A DNA stretch of 10,821 nt from Candidatus Melainabacteria bacterium (GCA_903970565.1 CAJCJE010000080.1:1-10821); one strand, 5' to 3'. Positions 1-7,957 are shown, numbered from the stretch's first letter. Notes: a model not told the origin generated them from the letters alone. Program-made: numbers and translations.

Positions 1-1011
1 ATCGGGCTTGGTGGGCACGCGCTGGCCAACCGGGCCAACGCCCAGCAGTCCATCGACGCCATCGGCACCCTCACCCCGGCCAGCCCAGCGCCTCGGCTGC
101 CGGCCGGCGCGGACTTCTCCGCCGACGGCACCCCCGGTTTCATCACCGACAACGCCGACTTCTATCGGATCGACACCGCGCTGACCGTGCCGCAGCTGGA
201 TGCGCAGAGCTGGTCGCTGCGCATCCACGGCATGGTCGACAAGGAGATCACCTACAACTACGACGACATCCGCAACCGCAAGCTGATCGAACGACCGGTC
301 ACGCTGACCTGCGTGTCCGACGAGGTCGGCGGCCCCTACATCTCCACCTCGAACTTCATCGGCGTGCCACTGCGCGACCTGCTGCTGGAGGCCGGGGTCC
401 GGCCGGGCGCGCGGCAGCTGTTCTCCACCAGCGTCGACGGCTTCACCGTCGGCACTCCGGTCGACGCGCTGCTGGACCCGAACCGGGGCGCGATGCTCGC
501 GATCGGGATGAACCGCCAGCCGCTGCCGGTCGAACACGGCTTCCCGGCCAGGATGGTCGTGCCCGGCCTCTACGGGTACGTCTCGGCGACCAAGTGGGTG
601 GTCGACATGGAGCTGACCACCTGGGCCCAACAGGCCTACTGGGTGCCGCGCGGCTACTCGCAGCAGGCGCCGATCAAGACCGAGTCGAGGATCGACAAAC
701 CGCAGAGTTTCGCCAGCGTGTCGCCGGGAAAGGTGACCGTCGCGGGGATCGCCTGGGCCCAGTCCAAGGGCATCGACAAGGTCGAGGTCCGGGTGGACAA
801 CGGTCCGTGGCAGTCGGCCCAGCTCTCCACCGAGGTCAGCAGGAACACCTGGCGGATGTGGCGCACCTCGTTCACCCTGCGGGCCGGCACGCACACCGTC
901 GAGTCGCGGGCCACCGACGACACCGGCTACACCCAGACCTCGGCGCAGACCGACGAGATCCCCAACGGCGCGACCGGTTGGCCCTCGGTCACCTTCACCG
1001 TCAGCGGCTGA
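1..1011 (+). CDS. Molybdopterin-dependent oxidoreductase, sulfite-oxidase fold, 5' truncated
   Basis: The reading frame is open from base 1 and ends in TGA, leaving 336 visible residues; the start is outside the window. It has the sulfite-oxidase-type molybdopterin fold. The LTC motif at visible residues 102-104 supplies the expected Mo-ligating cysteine (C104). The conserved segment FPARMVVPGLYGYVSATKW lies near 181-199, and an Ig-like Mo-co dimerisation domain runs from about 237 to the end, with VRVDNGPW inside it. The closest relative I recall is mycobacterial Rv0218, where membrane helices precede the catalytic domain; the Gly/Ala-rich beginning here may be the linker after such helices, but that part cannot be seen. 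The substrate is unknown, since family members act on sulfite, protein methionine sulfoxide or other oxyanions. A GC-rich hairpin follows the stop, and the gene is probably not cotranscribed with rex. The family call is firm; the reaction is not. Confidence 0.9.
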   Translation: MGLGGHALANRANAQQSIDAIGTLTPASPAPRLPAGADFSADGTPGFITDNADFYRIDTALTVPQLDAQSWSLRIHGMVDKEITYNYDDIRNRKLIERPVTLTCVSDEVGGPYISTSNFIGVPLRDLLLEAGVRPGARQLFSTSVDGFTVGTPVDALLDPNRGAMLAIGMNRQPLPVEHGFPARMVVPGLYGYVSATKWVVDMELTTWAQQAYWVPRGYSQQAPIKTESRIDKPQSFASVSPGKVTVAGIAWAQSKGIDKVEVRVDNGPWQSAQLSTEVSRNTWRMWRTSFTLRAGTHTVESRATDDTGYTQTSAQTDEIPNGATGWPSVTFTVSG

Positions 1012-1016
1012 GGTTC

Positions 1017-1040
1017 CCGCGCCCTCGGTGGGCTTCGCGG
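1017..1040 (+). terminator. Weak hairpin after the oxidoreductase stop
   Basis: Five bases after the TGA, CCGC-GCCC pairs with GGGC-GCGG around the loop TCGGT, with a 3-nt bulge (TTC) on the right side. No T-run follows. It may be a GC-only actinobacterial terminator separating this gene from rex, but the stem is short and the call is tentative. Confidence 0.3.
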
Positions 1041-1078
1041 CGCCCCGTCACCGGCTCACGACCCCCGATACCGGCGAC

Positions 1079-1098
1079 TTTGTGCATACGTTCACAAA
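1079..1098 (+). promoter_or_regulatory. Rex operator (ROP)
   Basis: TTTGTGCATACGTTCACAAA is an interrupted inverted repeat: the outer six bases of each half are perfectly complementary. Compared with the Streptomyces Rex operator as I recall it (TGTGAAC-N3-TTCACA), the 16-bp core at 1081-1096 differs at two of 13 fixed positions. It lies 174 nt upstream of the rex start. In Streptomyces coelicolor, Rex represses its own rex-hemACD operon through such a site and is released by NADH. Autoregulation here is therefore a strong inference from sequence and gene order. Confidence 0.85.
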
Positions 1099-1108
1099 TG
1101 GCTACCGT
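1080..1108 (+). promoter_or_regulatory. Probable promoter of rex-hemACD
   Basis: TTGTGC (1080-1085) and TACCGT (1103-1108) are separated by 17 bp and fit a housekeeping actinobacterial promoter (TTGAC-like, TAnnnT). The Rex operator covers the -35 and most of the spacer, so bound Rex would exclude RNA polymerase. Transcription would start near 1115 and leave a leader of about 157 nt before the rex GTG. The -35 match is moderate; the placement under the operator is the main support. Confidence 0.55.
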
Positions 1109-1258
1109 ATTTGAGTCACGCCGCAGACGGCCCCCGTCAGTGCGTCGATCCAAGTTCCGGCGCACCCGGCGTGCCCACGGTTTCTTCAGCGCGGTGCTGG
1201 TGGCCGAGGCCGGTTGGCGTTGGCACCCTGGACAGTGGACGGCAGAGTCGACAGTGGC

Positions 1259-1264
1259 AAGGAG
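1259..1264 (+). promoter_or_regulatory. Ribosome binding site fixing the rex start
   Basis: AAGGAG lies 7 nt before the GTG at 1272. It selects that start over an in-frame ATG at 1098, which sits in the operator upstream of the -10 and would add 58 non-Rex-like residues, and over the GTG at 1278. Confidence 0.8.
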
Positions 1265-1271
1265 TGACGGC

Positions 1272-2206
1272 GTGACGGTGCAGCGAGGCCGGGGACGTGG
1301 GATCACGCCCAGTCGTCCGGCTGATGCCGTCACCGAACCGATGCCCGCCGTCGGCGCCGACGGCGAGCCCGTGCGTGATCGTGCGCGGGTCATTCCGGAG
1401 GCCGCCGTCGCTCGTCTCGCCGTCTACCTCCGCGTGCTGTCCGGTCTGTCCGAGCAGGGTGTCGGCACCATCTCCAGCGAGGAACTCTCCGCCGCGGCCG
1501 GGGTGAACTCGGCGAAACTGCGCAAGGACCTCTCCTACATCGGCTCCTACGGGACCAGGGGTGTCGGATATGAGGTCCGAGTCCTGATCGAGGAGATCGA
1601 ACGCATCCTCGGACTGACCCGAAAGCACAGCGTCGCGGTGGTCGGGATAGGTAATCTTGGTCACGCGCTGGCCAACTACGGCGGCTTCCGTAGCCGGGGT
1701 TTCCCGGTGGCCGCGCTGTTCGATGTCGAGGAAGACCTCATTGGCGTACCAGTTGGGGGGATTCCGGTCGATCACATCGACGACATTTCCCGCATCTGTG
1801 CCGAACGCGGTGTGTCCATCGGGGTGGTCGCGACCCCGCCCTCGGCCGCCCAGCTCGTGTGTGACCGTTTGGTATCTGCGGGCGTCCGATGCATTCTTAA
1901 TTTCGCGCCCGTAGTACTTCAGGTGCCCGACGATGTCGAGGTGCGCAAGGTCGATCTCGCGGTCGAGATGCAGATCTTGTCCTTCCACGTCGCGCGTCGG
2001 GCCGATGAGGCAGCCGACAGTGCCGCCGCAGCCAGCGGCGCCCTGGCCGAGGACTCGGGAGGCGGCGCGCACCGGGCCGACGAGGTACGGGCCGGTGCAG
2101 CCAGCACGGGGCGAGACGCAGGGCGTGGGGCGACGGCGAACAGTAGGGCGAGTGGACCGGTGAACGGTGCGGAGGTTACTGGGGTGAACGGCATGGTGAT
2201 TCGCCG

Positions 2207-2210
<4 letters not shown>
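1272..2210 (+). CDS. rex: Redox-sensing transcriptional repressor Rex
   Basis: This is a cytoplasmic homodimeric repressor that binds DNA when NADH/NAD+ is low and lets go when NADH rises. It has 312 residues from the GTG chosen by the AAGGAG site. The N-terminal winged helix is clear: [20 protein letters not shown] at about 67-86, then the Rex signature [15 protein letters not shown] at 88-102. The Rossmann motif is GIGNLG (125-130), and VATPPSAA (187-193 region) and ILNFAPVVL (208-216) are typical of the NAD-binding domain. VEMQILSFH (231-239) is the swapped C-terminal helix. It is longer than the usual 210-260 residues: about 40 variable residues precede the DNA-binding domain and an Ala/Gly-rich tail of about 70 residues follows it, both probably disordered. 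Its stop overlaps the hemA ATG by 4 nt. A Rex operator lies upstream, implying autoregulation. Confidence 0.95.
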
Positions 2211-3654
<1,444 letters not shown>

Positions 3655-3658
<4 letters not shown>

Positions 3659-4689
3659 GTGAAGTCCAACGCGGCGACGCGGCCGAGGTGAACGAGCCTG
3701 CCGAACCGGCAGGACAGGCCCTGCCACCGGGCCGCGCCACCGTCGGCCGGGTGCTGCGCATCGGTACCAGGGGCAGTGCGCTGGCCCTGGCCCAGACCCG
3801 CCTGATGGCCGAGGCGCTGGAGGCCGCCGGCACGGCCGTGGAGATCGTCACGGTCTCCACCGTCGGCGACCGCTCCAGCGCGCCCGTCGCCGAACTCGGG
3901 GTCGGGGTCTTCACCTCGGCCCTGCGCGACGCCCTGGCCGCGGGCGACGTCGACATCGCGGTGCATTCCTACAAGGACCTGCCGACCGCTCCGGACCCCC
4001 GGCTCGTGCTGGCCGCGGTGCCGGCTCGGGAGGACCCGAGGGACGCGCTGGTCGCCCGCGACGGGCTCACCCTCGGCGAGCTGCCGACCGGCGCCAGGAT
4101 CGGCACCGGCGCGCCCCGGCGGGCCGCCCAACTGGCCGCGCTGGGTCTCGGTTTGGAAATCGTGCCGATTCGCGGCAATGTAGACACCAGGATTCGCAAG
4201 GTCACCGATGGCGAACTCGACGGAGTCGTCCTGGCCAGGGCCGGGTTGGCCCGGCTGGGCCGGACCGCCGAGATCACCGAGGTGCTCGAACCGATCCAGA
4301 TGCTGCCCGCACCGGCCCAGGGCGCCCTCGCTCTGGAATGCCGGGTTGATGACATGGACACCGAGCATTTGCTCGGTGCGACTCTCGATGATGAGGGCAC
4401 CAGGGCCGCTGTGGCCGCTGAGCGTGCGCTGCTCGCCGCGCTCGAAGCGGGTTGCCGCGCGCCAGTTGGTGCATTGGCCGAAGTCGTGGAGGATGTGGTT
4501 GACGACGGTGCCGGCGGAGAACGGACGGTTCTCCGGCTGTCGCTGCGTGGCCTTGCGGCCACCCCGCACAACGAGATCCTCCGTGCTTCCGCCGTTTCTG
4601 ACCTGACCAACGCAGACGAACTCGGCCGCACACTGGCCGCCGAGCTGCTCGATCTCGGGGCCGCGGTGTTGTCCGGCCCGGAGGCATAG
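3655..4689 (+). CDS. hemC: Hydroxymethylbilane synthase (porphobilinogen deaminase)
   Basis: HemC joins four porphobilinogens into linear hydroxymethylbilane on a covalently bound dipyrromethane cofactor. The GTG at 3655 overlaps the hemA TGA (GTGA), and GGAGAGG at 3641-3647 lies 7 nt before it. From there the protein has 344 residues, about 30 more than usual, because a Pro/Glu/Ala-rich lead precedes the conserved start [15 protein letters not shown] (33-47). Key parts are STVGDRS (68-74), HSYKDLP (104-110; D108 matches the catalytic aspartate), [11 protein letters not shown] (150-160), RGNVDTRI (173-180) and [12 protein letters not shown] (217-228). The cofactor-binding cysteine is C267 in [11 protein letters not shown] later start is possible but has no better ribosome site. 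Codons in the second half, from about 4140, end in A or T more often than those in the first half. Confidence 0.96.
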
Positions 4690-4695
4690 TTTGAT

Positions 4696-4701
4696 GGAGA
4701 G
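4696..4701 (+). promoter_or_regulatory. Ribosome binding site fixing the hemD start
   Basis: GGAGAG lies 7 nt before the ATG at 4709. It favours that start over the TTG at 4691 and the ATG at 4694, which overlap the site itself. The resulting N-terminus (MTRARKAPGRIAFVGSGPGD) looks like mycobacterial relatives. Confidence 0.7.
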
Positions 4702-4708
4702 TGCCCAG

Positions 4709-6238
4709 ATGACCCGCGCACGCAAGGCCCCCGGACGGATCGCTTTCGTGGGCTCCGGCCCCGGCGACACCGGGTTGCTCACCGTTCGGGCCAACGAGTT
4801 GTGCACCAATGCCGAGCTCGTGGTGACCGATCCTGATGTTCCGTCCGCGGTACTCGCCCTCATCGGCGAAGACGTGGAACTGCGGCCCGCCGTCGGCGAC
4901 CCCGCCGATGTGGCGAGGGACCTGGTGACCGAGGCCAAGGCCGGCCGGTCCGTGGTCCGGCTCGTGGCCGGCGACCCACTCACCCTCGACGCGGTGGTCC
5001 GCGAAGCGCAGGCCGTCGCCCGCAGCAGTATCGCCTTCGACGTGGTCCCCGGCGTGCCGGCCGGTACCGCGGTACCGGCCTATGCCGGTGTCGCGCTCGG
5101 TGCCGTGCATACCGAGGTCGACGTCCGAGGCGACATCGACTGGGCCGGCCTCGCCGCCGCCCCCGGTACCCTGGTGCTGCACGCTACCGGCGGGCACCTG
5201 GCCGAGGCGGCGTCCTGCCTGGTCGAGAACGGCCTCGCCTCGCAGACCCCGGTGGCGGTGACGGCGGATGGCACCGGCAACGGCCAGCGCACCGTGGACA
5301 CCACGCTGGCCTCGCTGGCCGCTGACGCCGGCGAACTCGGCGGCCACCTGGTGGTCACCGTCGGTGCGGCCGCCGGCAACCGCTCGAAACTGTCCTGGTG
5401 GGAGTCCCGAGCGCTCTACGGCTGGAAGGTGCTGGTGCCGCGCACCAAGGACCAGGCCCTGGAGATGAGCGAGAAACTCCGCTCGCACGGCGCGATCCCG
5501 GTCGAGGTGCCCACCATCTCGGTCGAACCGCCGCGCAGCCCCGCCCAGATGGAACGCTCGGTCAAGGGCCTGGTCGACGGCCGCTACCAGTGGGTCGTGT
5601 TCACCTCGACCAACGCCGTCCGCGCGGTGTGGGAGAAGTTCCGCGAGTTCGGTCTGGACGCGCGGGCGTTCTCCGGCGTGAAGATCGCCTGCGTCGGTGA
5701 GTCCACTGCGGCGAAGGTGCGCTCGTTCGGCATCATCCCCGAGCTGGTGCCCTCCGGGGAGCAGTCCAGCGAGGGCCTGCTGGCCGACTTCCCGCCGCAC
5801 GACGACATCCTGGACCCGGTCGACCGGGTGCTGTTGCCACGGGCCGACATCGCCACGGAGACTCTTGCCGCCGGTCTGCGTGACCGTGGCTGGGAGATCG
5901 ACGACGTCACCGCGTACCGCACGGTCCGTGCGGCGCCGCCGCCCGCCGACACCCGCGAGATGATCAAGTCCGGTGGATTCGACGCGGTGTGCTTCACCTC
6001 CTCCTCCACGGTGCGCAACCTCGTCGGCATCGCCGGTAAGCCGCACACCAGGACCTTGGTCGCCTGCATCGGGCCGAAGACGGCGGAGACCGCGCACGAG
6101 TTCGGGTTGCGGGTGGACGTGCAGCCGGAGGAGGCCTCGGTGGCCAACCTGGTCGACGCGCTCGCCCAGCACGCGGCCCGGCTGCGGGCGGAGGGCGCAC
6201 TCCCGCCCCCGCGCAAGACCAAACGTGCCCGCCGCTGA
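4709..6238 (+). CDS. hemD: Uroporphyrinogen-III synthase fused to a tetrapyrrole methylase-like domain
   Basis: The C-terminal half, about residues 236-495 of 509, is the HemD domain that closes hydroxymethylbilane to uroporphyrinogen III with inversion of ring D. It begins LYGWKVLVPRTKDQA and contains VVFTSTNAV (296-304), AYRTV (402-406), CFTSSSTVRN (428-437) and CIGPKTAETA (453-462). The N-terminal half, about 8-225, has the tetrapyrrole (SAM-dependent) methylase fold, with the glycine-rich GSGPGD (15-20), VRLVAGDP (83-90) and VVPGVPAGTAVPAYAGVAL (112-130). It departs from active uroporphyrinogen methyltransferases: the KGGDPFVFGRG-type loop reads VAGDPLTLDAV. Methylation is therefore uncertain. 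A basic tail (KTKRARR) ends the protein. The gene follows hemC by 19 nt and is presumably in the same operon. Annotation pipelines often call such fusions cobA/hemD. Confidence 0.93.
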   Translation: MTRARKAPGRIAFVGSGPGDTGLLTVRANELCTNAELVVTDPDVPSAVLALIGEDVELRPAVGDPADVARDLVTEAKAGRSVVRLVAGDPLTLDAVVREAQAVARSSIAFDVVPGVPAGTAVPAYAGVALGAVHTEVDVRGDIDWAGLAAAPGTLVLHATGGHLAEAASCLVENGLASQTPVAVTADGTGNGQRTVDTTLASLAADAGELGGHLVVTVGAAAGNRSKLSWWESRALYGWKVLVPRTKDQALEMSEKLRSHGAIPVEVPTISVEPPRSPAQMERSVKGLVDGRYQWVVFTSTNAVRAVWEKFREFGLDARAFSGVKIACVGESTAAKVRSFGIIPELVPSGEQSSEGLLADFPPHDDILDPVDRVLLPRADIATETLAAGLRDRGWEIDDVTAYRTVRAAPPPADTREMIKSGGFDAVCFTSSSTVRNLVGIAGKPHTRTLVACIGPKTAETAHEFGLRVDVQPEEASVANLVDALAQHAARLRAEGALPPPRKTKRARR

Positions 6239-6314
6239 CCCACTCGGATGTCCCGGTAACGCGGTTCGTCTTGTTCGTCGACAGATCCACCCGCTCCGCT
6301 TCGCCGAGGCATGT

Positions 6315-6349
6315 GCCGCCGCCGGGCAGTTCTCCTGCCGGGCGGCGGC
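6315..6349 (+). terminator. Strong GC hairpin downstream of hemD
   Basis: GCCGCCGCCGGGCAG (6315-6329) pairs with CTGCCGGGCGGCGGC (6335-6349) at 14 of 15 positions; the single mismatch is G-G at 6324/6340. The loop is TTCTC. It starts 77 nt after the hemD stop and has no T-run, like many actinobacterial terminators. It is the most likely end of the rex-hemACD transcript, although an RNA-processing or stabilising hairpin would look the same. Confidence 0.6.
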
Positions 6350-6434
6350 GCCATCGGCTGGTGGGTCGGTGGCCACGGTTGATCCGGTGCCCGGATGGTT
6401 CGAACCGGTAGCACATTCCGGCACGGGACGTCGA

Positions 6435-6466
6435 GGTTATCCACAGGTGCAACGGTTATCCACAGG
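6435..6466 (+). promoter_or_regulatory. Pair of perfect DnaA-type boxes
   Basis: TTATCCACA occurs at 6437-6445 and 6456-6464 in the same orientation, 19 bp apart, inside an identical 13-mer GGTTATCCACAGG (6435-6447 and 6454-6466). TTATCCACA is the classical high-affinity DnaA box; actinobacterial origins also use TTGTCCACA. Neither dnaA, dnaN nor an AT-rich unwinding element is present, so this is not an obvious oriC. A DnaA-responsive regulatory or titration site is inferred. Binding by another factor is possible. Confidence 0.5.
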
Positions 6467-6503
6467 CACCCATCGTCAGCCCACCTCCCATCCCGAACCG
6501 GAC

Positions 6504-6509
6504 TAGGCT
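6504..6509 (+). promoter_or_regulatory. Possible -10 hexamer TAGGCT
   Basis: TAGGCT fits the actinobacterial TAnnnT consensus, but no good -35 is seen 16-19 bp upstream. If used, transcription would begin about 6516, just before the hairpin at 6519. It is a candidate only; it could start a hemB leader transcript. Confidence 0.25.
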
Positions 6510-6518
6510 GGAGCAGGG

Positions 6519-6555
6519 CCGCCTTCCCCCAGGGAGGGTGGGGGCTGTTCTTTTT
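6519..6555 (+). terminator. Intrinsic terminator-like hairpin with T-run
   Basis: CCGCCTTCCC (6519-6528) pairs with GGGAGGGTGG (6532-6541) over 10 bp, including two G-U pairs, around the 3-nt loop CCA. GGGCTGTTC and TTTTT (6551-6555) follow. It is the only hairpin with a real T-run that I found in the window. It lies 280 nt past hemD and 358 nt before hemB, so it may be a second terminator for hemD read-through, the end of a short untranslated RNA, or an attenuator for a hemB leader. Confidence 0.5.
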
Positions 6556-6824
6556 AGCTTTGTGGAATTTCGGGATGGTGGGGTGGCCGGGGTTTTGGCT
6601 GGTCGAGGGCGGTTTCTGGCGGGTTTCGGGTGGATGGTTCGCACGCGGCCGGCTCGATGATGGTCGGGTTCGTCGCGGGTGGTGGCGATCGCCGATCGCA
6701 GCGGACACCGGGCGCGATCGGGTTCGGCCTCGGGCAGCTGTGCACAGGTTCCGAACCGGCCGAGTTCGCGACCGAGCGTGGCCGTTCCGGCGGATTTCTG
6801 GCCTGGGATGTGTGCACCAGAGGC

Positions 6825-6907
6825 GTTGAAGCGACAGAGGTTGACGAGATAGCGCCAGAGATTGACGAGACAGAGCGTTGGTTGAAGCGATGGAGCGTTG
6901 AAGGAGG
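6825..6907 (+). repeat. Degenerate GTTGA direct repeats before hemB
   Basis: Five units start with (G/A)TTGA: GTTGAAGCGACAGAG (6825), GTTGACGAGATAGCGCCAGAG (6840), ATTGACGAGACAGAGC (6861), GTTGAAGCGATGGAGC (6881) and GTTGAAGGAGG (6897), with GTTG inserted at 6877. GTTGAAGCGA recurs exactly at 6825 and 6881. The last unit carries the hemB ribosome site. The array may be a regulator-binding array, an unstructured purine-rich leader or slippage debris. No clear promoter is seen inside it. Confidence 0.6.
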
Positions 6908-6908
6908 G
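6901..6908 (+). promoter_or_regulatory. Ribosome binding site fixing the hemB start
   Basis: AAGGAGGG leaves 5 nt between GGAGG (6903-6907) and the GTG at 6913. The in-frame TTG at 6898 overlaps it and would add MKEGS, encoded by the site itself, so GTG is preferred. Confidence 0.8.
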
Positions 6909-6912
6909 TTCG

Positions 6913-7890
6913 GTGTTCCCCACTCATCGGCCGCGTCGGCTGCGCAACACCCCTGCGGTGCGGCGGCTGGTCAGCGAAACCACGATCCGGCCGCGCCAGC
7001 TGGTGCTGCCCATGTTCATCAAGGAAGGCGCCACCGAGCCGGCTCCCATCGAGTCGATGCCGGGCGTCCTCCAGCACAGCCGTGATTCGCTGCGCAAGGC
7101 CGCGGTCGACGCGGTGCGGGCCGGCGTCGGCGGACTGATGATCTTCGGAGTGCCCGCGCGGCGGGACGCGGTCGGCTCCGGCGCGACCGATCCGAACGGC
7201 GTGCTCAACGTGGCCCTGCGCGACCTGCGCAGTGAACTCGGCGACGACACCGTGCTGATGGCCGACACCTGTCTGGACGAGTTCACCGACCACGGCCACT
7301 GCGGCGTGCTCACCCCCGACGGACGGGTCGACAATGACGCGACGCTGCGGGTGTATGCCGACATGGCCATCGCACAGGCCGAATCGGGTGCGCACTGGCT
7401 CGGCCCGAGCGGCATGATGGACGGCCAGATCGGCGCCATCCGGACCGCGCTGGACGGGGCCGGCCTGACCGACACGGGCATTCTGGCCTACTCGGCGAAG
7501 TACGCCAGCGCCTTCTACGGACCGTTCCGCGACGCGGTGGAGTCCGCGCTCCAGGGCGATCGCAAGACCTACCAGCAGGACCCGGCCAACCTCACCGAGG
7601 CGCTGCGCGAGGTCGAACTCGACCTCGACGAGGGCGCGGACGCGGTGATGGTCAAGCCGGCGCTGGCCTACCTCGACGTGCTCCGCGCGGTCGCCGAGAT
7701 GAGCCCGGTGCCGGTTGCCGCCTACCAGGTGTCCGGCGAGTACGCGATGGTCGAGGCAGCCGCGGCCCGTGGCTGGCTGGACCGGGACCGGACCATTCTG
7801 GAGACGCTGACGGCGATCCGCCGGGCCGGCGCGGACATCGTGCTGACCTACTGGGCGGTCGAGGCGGCGGCCTGGCTGGCCAACGCCTGA
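6913..7890 (+). CDS. hemB: Delta-aminolevulinic acid dehydratase (porphobilinogen synthase)
   Basis: HemB condenses two 5-aminolevulinates to porphobilinogen, between HemA/HemL and HemC. The 325 residues match the family length. Schiff-base lysines are K196 ([12 protein letters not shown]) and K248 ([11 protein letters not shown]). The metal loop is [14 protein letters not shown] (118-131): C120 and C130 match two zinc cysteines, but position 122 is Asp where zinc enzymes such as E. coli HemB have Cys. [10 protein letters not shown] (163-172) and YQVSGEYAM are also conserved. The near-identical loop that I recall for the mycobacterial enzyme suggests this is a lineage trait and not damage. 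The gene is separated from hemD by a 674-nt structured gap, so it probably has its own promoter, not located with confidence. Repeats and a hairpin follow it. Confidence 0.97.
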   Translation: MFPTHRPRRLRNTPAVRRLVSETTIRPRQLVLPMFIKEGATEPAPIESMPGVLQHSRDSLRKAAVDAVRAGVGGLMIFGVPARRDAVGSGATDPNGVLNVALRDLRSELGDDTVLMADTCLDEFTDHGHCGVLTPDGRVDNDATLRVYADMAIAQAESGAHWLGPSGMMDGQIGAIRTALDGAGLTDTGILAYSAKYASAFYGPFRDAVESALQGDRKTYQQDPANLTEALREVELDLDEGADAVMVKPALAYLDVLRAVAEMSPVPVAAYQVSGEYAMVEAAAARGWLDRDRTILETLTAIRRAGADIVLTYWAVEAAAWLANA

Positions 7891-7894
7891 CCCC

Positions 7895-7950
7895 GGCCCT
7901 GAACACGAGACGGGCCCTGAACACGAGACCGGGCCTGAACACGAGACCGG
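7895..7950 (+). repeat. Three tandem copies of an 18-bp repeat after hemB
   Basis: The core TGAACACGAGAC starts at 7900, 7918 and 7936, exactly 18 bp apart, joined by GGGCC/GGGCCC linkers. The array begins a few bases after the hemB stop and is too short and uniform for CRISPR. It probably arose by slippage. It also provides the left arm of the following hairpin. Confidence 0.85.
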
Positions 7951-7957
7951 GCCCGGT
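7928..7957 (+). terminator. Probable hemB terminator hairpin
   Basis: ACCGGGCC (7928-7935) and GGCCCGGT (7950-7957) form a perfect 8-bp stem around a 14-nt loop made of the third repeat core. ACCGGGCCCGGT (7946-7957) is also a perfect 12-bp palindrome. No T-run follows. Alternative pairings with the earlier GGGCC linkers are possible. Its last base is the first base of the next -35. Confidence 0.45.

Larger units (their letters stand above)
6239..6912 (+). other. 674-nt hemD-hemB gap without a convincing gene
   Basis: I find no reading frame here with family-like sequence or a good ribosome site, except the site serving hemB. In order, the stretch contains a strong GC-rich hairpin, two DnaA-type boxes, a -10-like hexamer running into a hairpin with a T-run, a G/T-rich part (about 6557-6660) and a purine-rich degenerate repeat ending in the hemB ribosome site. 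The parts are listed separately. Such a long gap is unusual next to the packed rex-hemACD genes. Confidence 0.6.

Noticed and set aside
1098..1271. In-frame ATG at 1098 as the rex start
   Set aside because: It lies inside the operator and upstream of the proposed -10, has no ribosome site, and the added 58 residues do not look like Rex. GTG at 1272 has AAGGAG at ideal distance.
6394..6410. GGTTCGAACC as a tRNA T-arm
   Set aside because: The loop motif fits, but the flanking 5-bp stem does not pair beyond the first base and no acceptor, D or anticodon arms are found.
6435..6466. Chromosomal origin of replication
   Set aside because: Only two boxes, no AT-rich region and none of dnaA, dnaN, rpmH or parAB nearby.
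6532..6546. G-quadruplex at GGGAGGGTGGGGG
   Set aside because: Only three separate tracts of three or more G occur close together; the next is far away, and the sequence is better explained as the right arm of the terminator stem.
6738..6747. CTGTGCACAG as a second Rex operator near hemB
   Set aside because: It is a 10-bp palindrome without the spacer and TTCACA half of the Rex site; it is also too short to be significant.
6395..7085. Two + strand open frames (from 6395 and 6630) in the hemD-hemB gap
   Set aside because: Low-complexity Arg/Gly/Trp-rich products, no ribosome sites, codon third positions only weakly biased, and the second runs out of frame into hemB.
7895..7950. CRISPR array
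   Set aside because: An 18-bp period with no distinct spacers and no cas genes; it is a simple tandem repeat.
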